Below the pieces are notes generated by a model. The model had not been told where the DNA came from, made no database searches, and saw only the letters and a list, made by a program, of their open reading frames with translations. The position numbers and the translations under genes were made by a program. Source: an uncultured Ruminococcus sp. (GTDB lineage: Bacteria > Bacillota > Clostridia > Oscillospirales > Ruminococcaceae). Taken from it: 7,360 nt of DNA. Position 1 is the first letter of the stretch, and each line of letters begins with the position of its first letter. Below, piece by piece: positions 1-7,233 of this stretch. The DNA lies in assembly GCA_946612185.1 (NCBI GenBank), contig CAMOEP010000106.1:1-7360 (forward strand), given 5' to 3'.

Positions 1-79
1 AACCTAAGGGGGAAAAGGGGGAGGGAATGCCGATTTTTGTCGGGTTTAATTTGTCTCTCCCCCTTTTCCACCTTGGGTT
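1..79. repeat. Large imperfect inverted repeat (26-bp arms, 27-nt loop)
   Basis: Bases 1-26 and 54-79 are reverse complements at 23 of 26 positions, separated by 27 bases. The left arm is purine-rich, with two G5 runs (8-12 and 17-21) and a G3 run (23-25); the right arm is the matching C/T-rich strand. Either strand would form a very stable RNA hairpin. No T-run follows the right arm on the plus strand, so it does not look like a simple intrinsic terminator in that direction. The arms may continue beyond base 1. It could be a miniature mobile element, an RNA-processing hairpin or the 3' end of an unseen neighbouring unit. The sequence shows the symmetry; the function is unknown. Confidence 0.7.
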
Positions 80-191
80 GTCCCCTTTGGCGGAACGTCA
101 TGGAGACTAATAATAAACAAAAAAAGTAACGTGCGACTTAAATAATTCCCAAAAAATAAACGCTGCTGCCCTGGCATCAGAACCTACTATC
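80..191. other. Intergenic stretch with nothing recognisable
   Basis: No convincing reading frame, RNA gene or repeat is visible here. A minus-strand ATG at 99-101 opens a frame that runs off the window edge through the 1-79 hairpin, but no ribosome site precedes it and its translation is dictated by the palindrome. The stretch is A-rich around 110-128 and 150-160. Confidence 0.5.
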
Positions 192-220
192 TTGATTTGC
201 AGGTTATCTTATGATATAAT
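192..220 (+). promoter_or_regulatory. Possible sigma-A promoter on the plus strand
   Basis: TTGATT at 192-197 (4 of 6 to TTGACA) lies exactly 17 nt before a perfect TATAAT at 215-220. Transcription would start near 227, inside the repeat copy at 225-256, and meet the hairpin at 326-359, which also has a T-run on this strand. No protein-coding gene lies between them. The region is AT-rich, so a chance -10 match is possible. Confidence 0.35.
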
Positions 221-224
221 ATAA

Positions 225-256
225 AGGCAACACCGCACAGAGATTGCGGCGCAGAT
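225..256 (+). repeat. Dispersed repeat, copy A
   Basis: This segment starts with aggcaacaccgcaca (225-239). Bases 226-256 match the reverse complement of 7275-7305 at 30 of 31 positions. The related copy near the right end is a complete palindromic element; here only one arm and the adjoining inner part are recognisable, and no closing arm is found before the terminator at 326. It may therefore be a half element or a diverged longer variant. It lies just beyond the 3' end of the mannan operon, in opposite orientation to the copy upstream of the operon. Confidence 0.75.
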
Positions 257-362
257 ACGCAGTCAGATTTTTCGGCAGATTGTGCAGAAATTTCGCAGGC
301 ATACTGACGTATGTGGACAGGTTCTAAAAAAACGGCACACTTTCGGGTGTGCCGTTTTTGTT
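227..362 (+). ncRNA. Candidate small RNA between a promoter and terminator
   Basis: The interval runs from the expected start of the possible promoter at 192-220 to the plus-strand T-run of the hairpin at 326-359. The predicted transcript is about 135 nt and has no good reading frame. It includes repeat copy A and can form a stem from 255-258 plus 262-266 with 304-312 (bulge of three bases), followed by the terminator hairpin. All of this is inference from sequence signals. The terminator is already explained by the minus-strand operon, so the RNA may not exist. It belongs to no RNA family I recognise. Confidence 0.2.
326..359 (-). terminator. Rho-independent terminator of the mannan operon (possibly bidirectional)
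   Basis: cggcacac (333-340) pairs with gtgtgccg (347-354) around a 6-nt loop, and flanking A/T runs extend the stem to about 13 bp. On the minus strand the stem is followed by seven T (complement of 326-332). The hairpin begins 11 bp past the stop codon of the GH130_1 gene, the expected place for operon termination. On the plus strand the stem is followed by TTTTTGTTTG, so it may also stop transcription from the left. Confidence 0.93.
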
Positions 363-370
363 TGCTATTC

Positions 371-1534
371 TCATTCCTGCTCCAGAAGCCTGAGGTTACG
401 GCTTATAAGCTCATTCCTCTGCTGAACGCAAAGCGCACTTCTGAGCGGGTCTGCCGGAGTATTGAACGCATAGTCCAGAAGCAGATCAACTGTTGTAGAT
501 GCAGTATGCAGTCTTGTGTCAGAGGAAGCGTAGTATATGAACACCTCGCCGTTCTCTCTTGCGACTGCGCCGTTTGTGAATACCACATTTGAAACATCGC
601 CGGTTCTTTCCTCGCCAAGTGGAGCGATCAGATAACCGGAGGGTTCAGCAATTACCTGCCAGGGCTTTTCAAGGTCGGTCACGAACACATAAATGACGTA
701 CCTCAGTCCGGCAGCAGTATTCCTTACGCCGTGGGCAATGTGCAGCCAGCCTTTTTCGGTCTTTATGGGAGTTGCACCTGCGCCGTTCTTGCTCTCGGTA
801 ATTGTATGGTACTTCCTCATGCTTGTCATTATCTCCTCATCAATGACAGCATGGGTAATATCCTGGCAAAGTCCGAAGCCGATGCCGCCGCCGGAACCGG
901 TTTCAATAAAGCCGTCCATAGGTCTTGTGTAAAATGCGTACTTGCCGTCCACGAACTCCGGGTGCAGGCAGACGTTTCTCTGCTGAGGACTGTTAAGGGT
1001 AACAAGGTCGGGCAGGCGCTCCCAGTTTTCCATATCCTTTGTGCGGACGATGCCTGCCGCCGCTACTGCCTCAGAAATATCAGAAGAACCTGCACTTCTC
1101 TCCGAGCAGAAAACTCCGTAGATATAGCCGTCCTCATGCTTTGTAAGGCGCATATCATACACATTTGTCTCGCCGCCGTCAGGAATGATGACCGGTCTTT
1201 TACGGAAACGGAAACCCTCTGTGCCGCTTTCGCTTTCAGCTATTGCAAAGAAACTTTTTCTGTCGTTTCCCTCAACTCTTGCCATTAACAGTATCTTACC
1301 GCCGAACTCTATTGCGCCTGAATTGAACACCGCATTTATACCCAGCCGTTCCTGAAAGTTTGGGTTCGATGTGCAGTCAAGGTCGTACCTCCAGAAAAGC
1401 GGGATATGTTCCCTTGTAAGCACGGGGTACTTGTAACGGCTGTAGATGCCGTTATAGAAATCGGTCTTTTCGTTCTTTCTGTTCAGGAGTTTTTCCTGTT
1501 TTTCCAGTAACTCATAGTATTTTTCATGTATCAT
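371..1534 (-). CDS. 4-O-beta-D-mannosyl-D-glucose phosphorylase (GH130_1, RaMP1-like)
   Basis: This is a 387-residue cytosolic enzyme predicted to split mannosyl-beta-1,4-glucose with phosphate into mannose 1-phosphate and glucose (EC 2.4.1.281). Family hallmarks visible are [16 protein letters not shown] (86-101), ETNVYDMRL (122-130) with D127 as the likely general acid, RNVCLHPEF followed by [16 protein letters not shown], then [21 protein letters not shown]. Length fits GH130_1 enzymes (about 390 residues), and there is no signal peptide. The start ATG has AAGGAG 8 nt upstream (1543-1548), inside the end of the epimerase gene; the two genes overlap by 11 bp. It is last in the operon and directly followed by the terminator. 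The adjacent epimerase supplies exactly its expected substrate, which supports the specificity. The family assignment is firm; substrate is inferred from subfamily motifs and context. Confidence 0.93.
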   Translation of the reverse strand: MIHEKYYELLEKQEKLLNRKNEKTDFYNGIYSRYKYPVLTREHIPLFWRYDLDCTSNPNFQERLGINAVFNSGAIEFGGKILLMARVEGNDRKSFFAIAESESGTEGFRFRKRPVIIPDGGETNVYDMRLTKHEDGYIYGVFCSERSAGSSDISEAVAAAGIVRTKDMENWERLPDLVTLNSPQQRNVCLHPEFVDGKYAFYTRPMDGFIETGSGGGIGFGLCQDITHAVIDEEIMTSMRKYHTITESKNGAGATPIKTEKGWLHIAHGVRNTAAGLRYVIYVFVTDLEKPWQVIAEPSGYLIAPLGEERTGDVSNVVFTNGAVARENGEVFIYYASSDTRLHTASTTVDLLLDYAFNTPADPLRSALCVQQRNELISRNLRLLEQE

Positions 1535-2720
1535 CTCTGGCTCTCCTTATTATCTCAAAGCACATTCTGCCGTTATGGTATGGGCATTTCCATTCTCCAG
1601 CCATATCCTTTTCCATAGGTACACCGTTTTCGTGTATTCCCCAGAACCATTCGCTACCCTGCCGCTTATCCACCAGATTTTCCTGGATATAGCTGAACAC
1701 CTTCAACGCAGCCGAAAGATATTCCGGTTCATTTGTTTTCTGCCACTGACCGATAAATCCTATGACTGCCTCAGCCTGTACCCACCATATCCTGTCGGTG
1801 TCAGTCCTGCCGTTTTCGCACTCATTCAGGACACATTCGCCGGTAAATGCTTCCTCATATACTTTCCGGGCAAGGCAGGAGTTTATAGCGAATATCTCCT
1901 CTTTCAGCCGATCATCGTCGATAAGACTGCACCCGGCATCAATGAGCCAGGAACTTTCGATATCATGCCCGAAACTTTGCAGGTCGATAAGGCTGTTGAA
2001 GGATTCATCAAAGAATACCTCCTGCCGCATTTTATCATTATTATACACCTTATCCCGGTAAACTTCAAGTATCTTTTTCATAGCCGCTCTCACCCGTTCA
2101 TCAGGCACGCACTGATACAGCCGGGTGTATGCTTCAAAGATGTGAAGAAGGGTATTCATGGTTCTGGCGGCAATAACGTTATTCTCGGAAAGCTTGTCAT
2201 TTTCCGCCGGTTTCCAGTCTCTTGCAAAGGATTCAAGGTAGCCGCCGCTGTCTGAACATTTATGCTCTATGATGTTGAAAAGTCTGAAAGCTTCAAGGAT
2301 AGCATCTGTGCAGTTTGTGACGAGGTAGTATGAGGCAAGTCCGTATATCGCAAACGCCTGAGCATAGGTGTGCTTTATGGTATCAGCCGGTTTGCCGTCG
2401 TAAGTCACTGACCAGTAAACTCCGCCGGATTCACGGTCGATGCAGTACTTTGTCAGGAAATCGAAGGCGTTTCGTGCGGCTTCAAGGTAGTCGGTTCTTC
2501 CCGTAAGTGAATAGGCTTCTGAGAAAAAGTAAAGTATACGGCTGGTCATTATCGAGCCTTTATCGGCAAATTCATGAAGTCTCAGCGATGCGTCCTTTCT
2601 GCCGTAGAATCCACCGTATTTCTTATCTTTCAGGCTGAGCCAGAATGGTGCTATCTGTGCTTCGAGAATGTATTCCGCCTTATTTTTCAGGTCGGACATT
2701 ATCCAGGCTGTGCTTCTCAT
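1524..2720 (-). CDS. Cellobiose 2-epimerase (mannobiose-epimerising, AGE family)
   Basis: The 398-residue product belongs to the N-acylglucosamine/cellobiose 2-epimerase (alpha/alpha)6-barrel family. It interconverts the reducing-end glucose and mannose of beta-1,4 disaccharides; here the likely job is mannobiose to mannosyl-glucose. Residues corresponding to the catalytic set known from the R. albus enzyme are all present: R61, H193, H252 and E255 in GHDIE, W312-W313 with E317 in WWVQAEAV, and H382 in CPYHNGRM. The ATG at 2720 overlaps the preceding stop as ATGA and has GAGGAAGG 6 nt upstream. A second Met at residue 8 lacks a ribosome site, although homologues begin nearer that point, so the first seven residues are a short extension. 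It lies between two mannoside phosphorylase genes, as the pathway requires. No signal peptide is seen, so it should act in the cytosol. Confidence 0.95.
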   Translation of the reverse strand: MRSTAWIMSDLKNKAEYILEAQIAPFWLSLKDKKYGGFYGRKDASLRLHEFADKGSIMTSRILYFFSEAYSLTGRTDYLEAARNAFDFLTKYCIDRESGGVYWSVTYDGKPADTIKHTYAQAFAIYGLASYYLVTNCTDAILEAFRLFNIIEHKCSDSGGYLESFARDWKPAENDKLSENNVIAARTMNTLLHIFEAYTRLYQCVPDERVRAAMKKILEVYRDKVYNNDKMRQEVFFDESFNSLIDLQSFGHDIESSWLIDAGCSLIDDDRLKEEIFAINSCLARKVYEEAFTGECVLNECENGRTDTDRIWWVQAEAVIGFIGQWQKTNEPEYLSAALKVFSYIQENLVDKRQGSEWFWGIHENGVPMEKDMAGEWKCPYHNGRMCFEIIRRARDDT

Positions 2721-3736
2721 TTTTTTCCTTCCTCACGTTCGCCGGGTTCAGAAACGCTGCTCTCCATGATGTAGTCGCAAAGTTCCTGAACAGTGGTAAA
2801 TGCCAGACCTACGCAGGTATCAGCGCAGCCGTAGTATATTGCGATCCTGCCGGTGTCGCTGTCGCAGAGTGCTGCACAGGGGAAGCACACATTCGGCACA
2901 AATCCACGCTCCTCGTACTCTGTTTCCGGAGTGAGAATGAACCGCCTGCTCCTTGCGATCACCTTTGAGGGTTCGTTCTTGTCAAGTATGGCAGCGCCCA
3001 TGCTGTACACATAGCCGTTGCAAGTGCCGGTAACACCGTGATACAGAAGAAGCCAGCCTATATTAGTCTCTATCGGTGCAGCGCCAGCGCCTATCTTGAC
3101 ATTTTCCCACCAATTGCTGCTTTTGCCCATAACATGGCGGTGATGTCCCCAGTACTCCATATCCTTGCTTTCGCTGATGAATATGTCACCGAAAGGCGTG
3201 TGACCGCTGTCGCTGGGACGTGAGAGGAGAAGATACCTGCCGCCGACCTTTCTCGGAAACAGTACCGCATTTCTGTTGAACGGCAGGAAAGGGTTCTCGA
3301 TGCGCTTGAATGTGCGGAAATCGGTTGTTTCAGCCATACCTATAGCTGCACCATAAGCGTCCTGACACCAGATGATGTAGTACTTTTCATCAATTTTTAC
3401 TAATCTTGGGTCATAGGCATATGAGGGCATGAAAGGTTCGCCTTTATCGTCGGTGAACAATATCTTATGGCTGTTGATATCCCAGTTAACAGCGTCCTTG
3501 CTGCTGCCCAGGTATATGAAAGGTATACCGTCAGTCTGTTCGCCACGGAACACGCCTATGAATCCGTCATCATAAGGAAGCACCGCACTGTTGAAAACTC
3601 TGGATACTCCGGGAACAGGGCTGCGTCTGATGATAGGATTTCCTGCATATCTCCACACGGGCATATTGCAGTTTCCTGGCTTTTCCTGCCAGGGGATATT
3701 CTTCAGTGGTTCGCCTATTATGTTTACTTTTCGCAT
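2717..3736 (-). CDS. Beta-1,4-mannooligosaccharide phosphorylase (GH130_2, RaMP2-like)
   Basis: This 339-residue cytosolic protein has the five-bladed propeller family features of GH130: SRVFNSAV (45-52), FRGEQTDG (63-70), SYAYDPRLVKID (105-116) with D109 as the likely general acid, RNAVLFP (155-161), SRPSDSGHTPFGDIF (172-186), KIGAGAAPIET (214-224) and LLYHGV (230-235). The pattern is that of subfamily 2, which includes the R. albus enzyme acting on beta-1,4-mannooligosaccharides (EC 2.4.1.319). It would release mannose 1-phosphate from the non-reducing end. The ATG has AAAGGAG 9 nt upstream (3746-3752), 20 bp after the permease stop. The last dozen residues are a charged tail rich in E, K and G. 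Some GH130_2 relatives act on mannosyl-GlcNAc or beta-1,2-mannosides; the importer and epimerase context favours beta-1,4-mannooligosaccharides. Confidence 0.9.
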   Translation of the reverse strand: MRKVNIIGEPLKNIPWQEKPGNCNMPVWRYAGNPIIRRSPVPGVSRVFNSAVLPYDDGFIGVFRGEQTDGIPFIYLGSSKDAVNWDINSHKILFTDDKGEPFMPSYAYDPRLVKIDEKYYIIWCQDAYGAAIGMAETTDFRTFKRIENPFLPFNRNAVLFPRKVGGRYLLLSRPSDSGHTPFGDIFISESKDMEYWGHHRHVMGKSSNWWENVKIGAGAAPIETNIGWLLLYHGVTGTCNGYVYSMGAAILDKNEPSKVIARSRRFILTPETEYEERGFVPNVCFPCAALCDSDTGRIAIYYGCADTCVGLAFTTVQELCDYIMESSVSEPGEREEGKK

Positions 3737-3756
3737 ATACTATTGCTCCTTTGAGG

Positions 3757-4632
3757 TCATTCTTTTACTCCGCCGCTTGCAATGCCGCTGTAGATCTGTT
3801 TCTGACAGAAGATGAATATGAGCAGCGGCGGTATTATAGTGAGTATAACGCCTGCACAGATATACTGATACTGGCTTCCCATTGGGCCTGTGAATGTAAA
3901 GAGGGAGGTAGATACTACCTGATATTTAGTTTTGTCCTGTAAATAAAGGTTCGCCATATAGTACTCATTGTAGCAGGATACGCCTTTGAGTATGGCACTG
4001 GTAACTATCGCAGGTCTCAGCAGCGGAAAAAGTATCCTGAAAAATACGCCGAAATAGCTGCATCCGTCAAGTATTGCGGCTTCGTCCAGAGAGGGTGAGA
4101 GGTTCTCGAAGAACTGTAGGAAGATGTATATGGATATAACATCAGTTCCAAGCATGAGCAGAATATAACCAGCCAGTGAGTTGATAAGTTCCAGCTTGTT
4201 CATTATCTGATACACCGTTACCTGGCTTGCGATGCCGGGTATAAGTGAAGCGATCATGAAAAGGTTTCTTATGAGTTTGTTGCCTATGAATCTGAAACGG
4301 TTAAGGACGTAAGCAAGCATGGCGGATATCATTATACTGCCGGATATGACCACCACAAGCACTATAAAGGTATTTTTGAAGGCGCTGAACATATCCGCTT
4401 TCTGCCATGCTATGCAGAAGTTCTTGAAATACAGCCAGTTTTCCGGCAGAGTCATGACACTGGTGTTCCTGTACTCCTCGTCGCTCTTGAAAGCGGTTAT
4501 GATACAGCTTACCAGCGGAACAAGCGCCCAGAATGACGCAAATATAAGGAGGAAGTATTTCAAGACAGCCGCCGCTCCCTTTTTCAGCTTTGATGCACCG
4601 CCGTTTTTCTTTGATAACATTGCCGGCATCAT
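3757..4632 (-). CDS. Oligosaccharide ABC transporter permease (MalG/CUT1 type)
   Basis: The 291-residue inner-membrane protein has six predicted membrane segments (about 24-46, 88-110, 122-144, 155-174, 205-220 and 258-277). The cytoplasmic EAA loop that contacts the ATPase is clear: EAAILDG (184-190) followed by RILFPLLRP. It pairs with the upstream MalF-type permease to form the channel for mannooligosaccharides; the substrate is inferred from the downstream enzymes. Only one base separates it from the preceding stop. Two adjacent Met codons could start it; AAAAGGAG (4638-4645) lies 5 nt from the first and 8 nt from the second, so initiation at 4629 is equally possible and would shorten the product by one residue. 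Confidence 0.93.
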   Translation of the reverse strand: MMPAMLSKKNGGASKLKKGAAAVLKYFLLIFASFWALVPLVSCIITAFKSDEEYRNTSVMTLPENWLYFKNFCIAWQKADMFSAFKNTFIVLVVVISGSIMISAMLAYVLNRFRFIGNKLIRNLFMIASLIPGIASQVTVYQIMNKLELINSLAGYILLMLGTDVISIYIFLQFFENLSPSLDEAAILDGCSYFGVFFRILFPLLRPAIVTSAILKGVSCYNEYYMANLYLQDKTKYQVVSTSLFTFTGPMGSQYQYICAGVILTIIPPLLIFIFCQKQIYSGIASGGVKE

Positions 4633-4633
4633 A

Positions 4634-5566
4634 TCATCTCCTTTTCTTTGTTGCGCCGCCGTCCATGCGCTTTTCTACCCACTTCTGCAAGGCAGTAACA
4701 AGGAGTATCAGGGTAAGAAGTACCACTGACATTGCTGACGCAAGACCAACTTTCTGGTTTGTGTGGGCAAGCTTGTTCATAAGCACGAAAAATGTTGATG
4801 TTCCGAATCCTCCGCCTGTAATGACATAGGGCATCTCAAACGCCGACAGTGAACCGGACACAGCCAGTATCAGGTTGAGTATGATTATGGTCTTTATGGA
4901 CGGAAAAGTTATGTAGCGGAACTTATGCCAGGCGTTTGCACCGTCGATGTCAGCCGCTTCATACATGGTACTGTCAACACTCGCCAGCGCACCAATGAAC
5001 AGCACCATATTTTGTCCCATGTAGCGCCATACCGATGTGGCAACAAGCACCCAGTTGTTGATACGGGTATCTTTCAGCCAGCTTGGGAGGGAATCCATGT
5101 CAAATCCTACTGCACCGAGAATACTGTCCAGAATGAAACCATGTGTGAAGAAGAACTTGAATATGAAACCTACTGCGATACCTCCCACAAGACACGGGAA
5201 ATATATCGAGCCACGGAAAAAGTTCCTCAGCCTGGTCTTACCGGTAAGAAGTGTGGCGAACAAAAGCGCAAGGGAAAGCTGTACAACTGAACCCACCATG
5301 TAGTACAGACTGAGTTTCAGCGCATCGAAGCAGTCTTTTCTGGTGAATACGTCCTTGTAGTTCTGCAAGCCTACCCATTTGCGTTCACCGATGTACTTCA
5401 TATCATAGAAGCTGAACTGTATCATCTTGAAAAAAGGCAGATAGGTGAACATGAAAAGCAGAACCACCGGAACAAGCATAAATACTGCCGTCACCGTCAT
5501 TTGCTGAGCTTTCATGGAGTTGCGGTATCTGGTGATAATACCCGGCTTTGAAGCGGTATTTTTCAT
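4634..5566 (-). CDS. Oligosaccharide ABC transporter permease (MalF/CUT1 type)
   Basis: This is a 310-residue membrane protein with six predicted membrane segments (from the chosen start, about 25-45, 85-107, 120-140, 172-194, 225-245 and 274-293). The EAA loop reads YEAADIDGANAW, with E203, A204, A205 and G209. The frame opens further upstream at a GTG (5573-5575), but that codon overlaps the ribosome site. The ATG at 5564-5566 has AAGGAG 8 nt upstream and is the better start. It lies 12 bp after the solute-binding protein stop and 1 bp before the MalG-type gene. It is predicted to heterodimerise with the MalG-type permease. The first cytoplasmic segment and the C-terminus (KKRR) are positively charged, as expected for cytosolic ends. 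Confidence 0.93.
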   Translation of the reverse strand: MKNTASKPGIITRYRNSMKAQQMTVTAVFMLVPVVLLFMFTYLPFFKMIQFSFYDMKYIGERKWVGLQNYKDVFTRKDCFDALKLSLYYMVGSVVQLSLALLFATLLTGKTRLRNFFRGSIYFPCLVGGIAVGFIFKFFFTHGFILDSILGAVGFDMDSLPSWLKDTRINNWVLVATSVWRYMGQNMVLFIGALASVDSTMYEAADIDGANAWHKFRYITFPSIKTIIILNLILAVSGSLSAFEMPYVITGGGFGTSTFFVLMNKLAHTNQKVGLASAMSVVLLTLILLVTALQKWVEKRMDGGATKKRR

Positions 5567-5574
5567 AATACACA

Positions 5575-5580
5575 CTCCTT
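5575..5580 (-). promoter_or_regulatory. Ribosome site fixing the MalF-type start
   Basis: AAGGAG on the minus strand overlaps the TAA stop of the binding-protein gene (TAAGGAG) and is 8 nt from the ATG at 5566. The in-frame GTG at 5575 uses the final G of this site, so it cannot be initiated from it. Confidence 0.85.
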
Positions 5581-6985
5581 AATATATCTCAATACCATTT
5601 CTGTCCTGAGCATCTTTCCAGCGCTCGTTCCAGTCAGCGATAATATCCTCAAAGTCCTCGCTGCCAGTTGAAGCGGCTTCGATAACTCTTGCGATATGGG
5701 TCGGGTCAGCGTCAAGAGACATTTCAGAATCGTTGCTGACTATGTTAAAGAGATCCTCCTCGCCTTCCAGTGCCGGGTCGTCGGTTATCATTTCAACACC
5801 GCTGAATGATTCGAGTACTTCCGGATAAGATTCACCTCTTACGATCGGCACTCCGCCGTTATCAAATGCGTAGCCGGACTTTTCTGTAAGGTATTTTATG
5901 TAAAGCATAGCCGCTGTCTTTTCATCATCGGAGATGTTCTTATTCACGCCGTAGCAGTAGTCAGCGGAAGCAGAGGTGTAACGCTTACCATTAACGGTGA
6001 TCGGGAACGGCATATATCCGATATCCTCAGGAGAATTTCCGGCTTCCTGCATCTGCGGTACAGCCCAGCTTCCCAGAACCATTGCAGCTATTTCGCCGCT
6101 GTTTATCCTGGATTTTGAGGATTCCCAGTCAGTGGTGGTAGGGTCGTCCTCGGTAAGTTTCAGGTCAACAGCATCGTAAAGCAGTTTGTAGACCGCATAC
6201 GGGCCAGTACCGTCGCCTCTGTCAGAAAAGGGTGCATCTGCATGGGGAAGAATCTGGTTCTTGAAAGCACTGTTGCCGGTAGCACAGCTTCCGATATAGT
6301 TATCCCAGGCAGTCAGCGCCCAGCCTGCCGCATAGTTTGTGTAAAGAGGGATAGCATCGGTATTCTCGCTTATTTTCTGGAGTGCCTCCAGGAATTCAGC
6401 GGTAGTTTCCGGGATAGTTTCCACGCCTGCTTCGCTGAAAATTCTCTTGTTGTAGACGATGCCCTGAACATTTCCGGTAGAAGGGATACCGTAAACTGTA
6501 CCGGAATAAGCGGCTTTCTCTACAAATCTGTAGTTATTGCCAAGCTGTGAAAGTTCACCTATAGGCTCAAAATATGTGCTGAGTTCGCTTTTAGCCACAG
6601 TACTTGGAATACAGCAGATGTCGCCCCAGTCATTTGAAGTAAGGCGGGTGGTCATGTCGTCATCGTAGCTTGTTATGCCCTCGTAAGTGATAGTAACATT
6701 GGGGTACATTTCGTTGAATTCCCTTATATAGTCCTGAAAATCTCTGCTGTCAGGTGCATCTTCGATAAGGTCAGTCCTGTTTGTGGTTATTTTCAGGTCG
6801 GCAGTAATATCGGTAAAGTCCTTTCCGAGAACTGCATCTGCATAGTCAAAAGTGGATCCAGAGGCGGAGTTATCGTTCTTTGCGCCGGAACTTTCTTCAG
6901 CTTCGGGTTTGCCAGAACAGGCTACAGATGCAAACGTTACAATTACAGAAAGCGCAGCACATAAAGCTTTGGTTTTAACTTTCAT
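5579..6985 (-). CDS. Sugar ABC transporter solute-binding lipoprotein (probable mannooligosaccharide receptor)
   Basis: The 468-residue product starts with a basic, hydrophobic signal peptide (1-22) ending in SVAC. C23 is the likely lipidated cysteine, although Ser at position -3 is less usual than Leu. A Ser/Gly/Asn/Glu-rich linker (about 24-45) precedes the globular domain, consistent with membrane tethering in a Gram-positive. The remainder has features of extracellular solute-binding family 1: FNEMYPNVTITYEG, YGIPSTGNVQGIVYNKRIFSEAG, the SGEIAAMVLGSWAVPQM region and the FDNGGVPIVRG region. The ATG has AAAGGAAG 8 nt upstream (6994-7001). It is the first gene after the promoter, which suits the need for more receptor than permease. 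Ligand identity is inferred from the operon; it could also accept glucomannan or galactomannan fragments. Confidence 0.93.
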   Translation of the reverse strand: MKVKTKALCAALSVIVTFASVACSGKPEAEESSGAKNDNSASGSTFDYADAVLGKDFTDITADLKITTNRTDLIEDAPDSRDFQDYIREFNEMYPNVTITYEGITSYDDDMTTRLTSNDWGDICCIPSTVAKSELSTYFEPIGELSQLGNNYRFVEKAAYSGTVYGIPSTGNVQGIVYNKRIFSEAGVETIPETTAEFLEALQKISENTDAIPLYTNYAAGWALTAWDNYIGSCATGNSAFKNQILPHADAPFSDRGDGTGPYAVYKLLYDAVDLKLTEDDPTTTDWESSKSRINSGEIAAMVLGSWAVPQMQEAGNSPEDIGYMPFPITVNGKRYTSASADYCYGVNKNISDDEKTAAMLYIKYLTEKSGYAFDNGGVPIVRGESYPEVLESFSGVEMITDDPALEGEEDLFNIVSNDSEMSLDADPTHIARVIEAASTGSEDFEDIIADWNERWKDAQDRNGIEIY

Positions 6986-7068
6986 AAATGATACTTCCTT
7001 TCACAGTCCAGAAAATCGTTAAAGTTACAGAGTTTAAGGAGATTTTCCTAAAGACTACTTAAATTTGT
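6986..7068 (-). promoter_or_regulatory. 5' leader of the mannan operon
   Basis: About 83 nt separate the expected transcription start (near 7068) from the ATG. On the RNA strand, UUUAGGA (complement of 7046-7052) can pair with UCCUUAAA (complement of 7033-7040) with one bulge and a 5-nt loop. The same UCCUU could instead pair with AAGGA of the ribosome site (complement of 6996-7000). The helices are short, no known riboswitch is recognisable, and no T-run follows, so regulation here is only a possibility. Confidence 0.3.
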
Positions 7069-7074
7069 ACTTAG

Positions 7075-7103
7075 ATTATAACAAAAGGAAAGTAAATTGT
7101 CAA
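7075..7103 (-). promoter_or_regulatory. Consensus sigma-A promoter of the mannan operon
   Basis: On the minus strand TTGACA (complement of 7098-7103) is followed after exactly 17 nt by TATAAT (complement of 7075-7080), a perfect match to the housekeeping consensus. Transcription should start near 7068. A promoter this strong in front of a catabolic operon suggests it is kept down by a repressor or by catabolite control; the repeated half-sites around it are candidates for binding. Confidence 0.93.
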
Positions 7104-7166
7104 GTAAAAATTAGGTAAATTTTGCTTTAAATTTTACTTTCTCTGTTTTGCCGAAATTTACTTTAC
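7089..7166. promoter_or_regulatory. Cluster of GTAAA/TTTAC half-sites, probable operator region
   Basis: GTAAA occurs at 7092-7096, 7104-7108 and 7115-7119 (steps of 12 and 11 bases). Its complement TTTAC occurs at 7133-7137, 7157-7161 and 7162-7166. Arms gtaaatttt (7115-7123) and aaattttac (7129-7137) form a 23-bp palindrome with one mismatched pair, centred at 7126, about 58 bp upstream of the expected start. The first two GTAAA sites fall in the promoter spacer and beside the -35 box. The near-helical spacing suggests a regulator bound on one face. The regulator is unknown and not in this window; the region is AT-rich, so some matches may be chance. Confidence 0.45.
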
Positions 7167-7233
7167 CAATTTGTGCAGCATAAACAAATACAATTCATGT
7201 GTTTAATTAATCCTGTATGCCTGGAAAGCTTTA

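Noticed and set aside
1..79. Edge inverted repeat as a rho-independent terminator
   Set aside because: No T-run follows the right arm on the plus strand and the arms are far longer than typical; the minus-strand downstream side lies outside the window and cannot be judged.
1..101. Minus-strand frame starting at ATG 99-101 and running off the left edge
   Set aside because: No ribosome site is present and most of the frame is translated palindrome; it is better explained as non-coding hairpin DNA.
311..592. 93-residue plus-strand frame across the terminator
   Set aside because: It runs through the terminator hairpin and the antisense of the GH130_1 C-terminus, with no ribosome site.
731..1288. 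185-residue plus-strand reading frame opposite the GH130_1 gene
   Set aside because: It is the antisense shadow of a well-supported enzyme, has no family features, and its Cys/Ala-rich composition follows from the opposing codons.
1575..2255. 226-residue plus-strand reading frame opposite the epimerase
   Set aside because: The minus-strand frame contains all epimerase catalytic residues; the antisense frame shows no recognisable domain.
6986..7068. Known riboswitch class in the operon leader
   Set aside because: The leader is only about 83 nt and shows no conserved core that I recognise.
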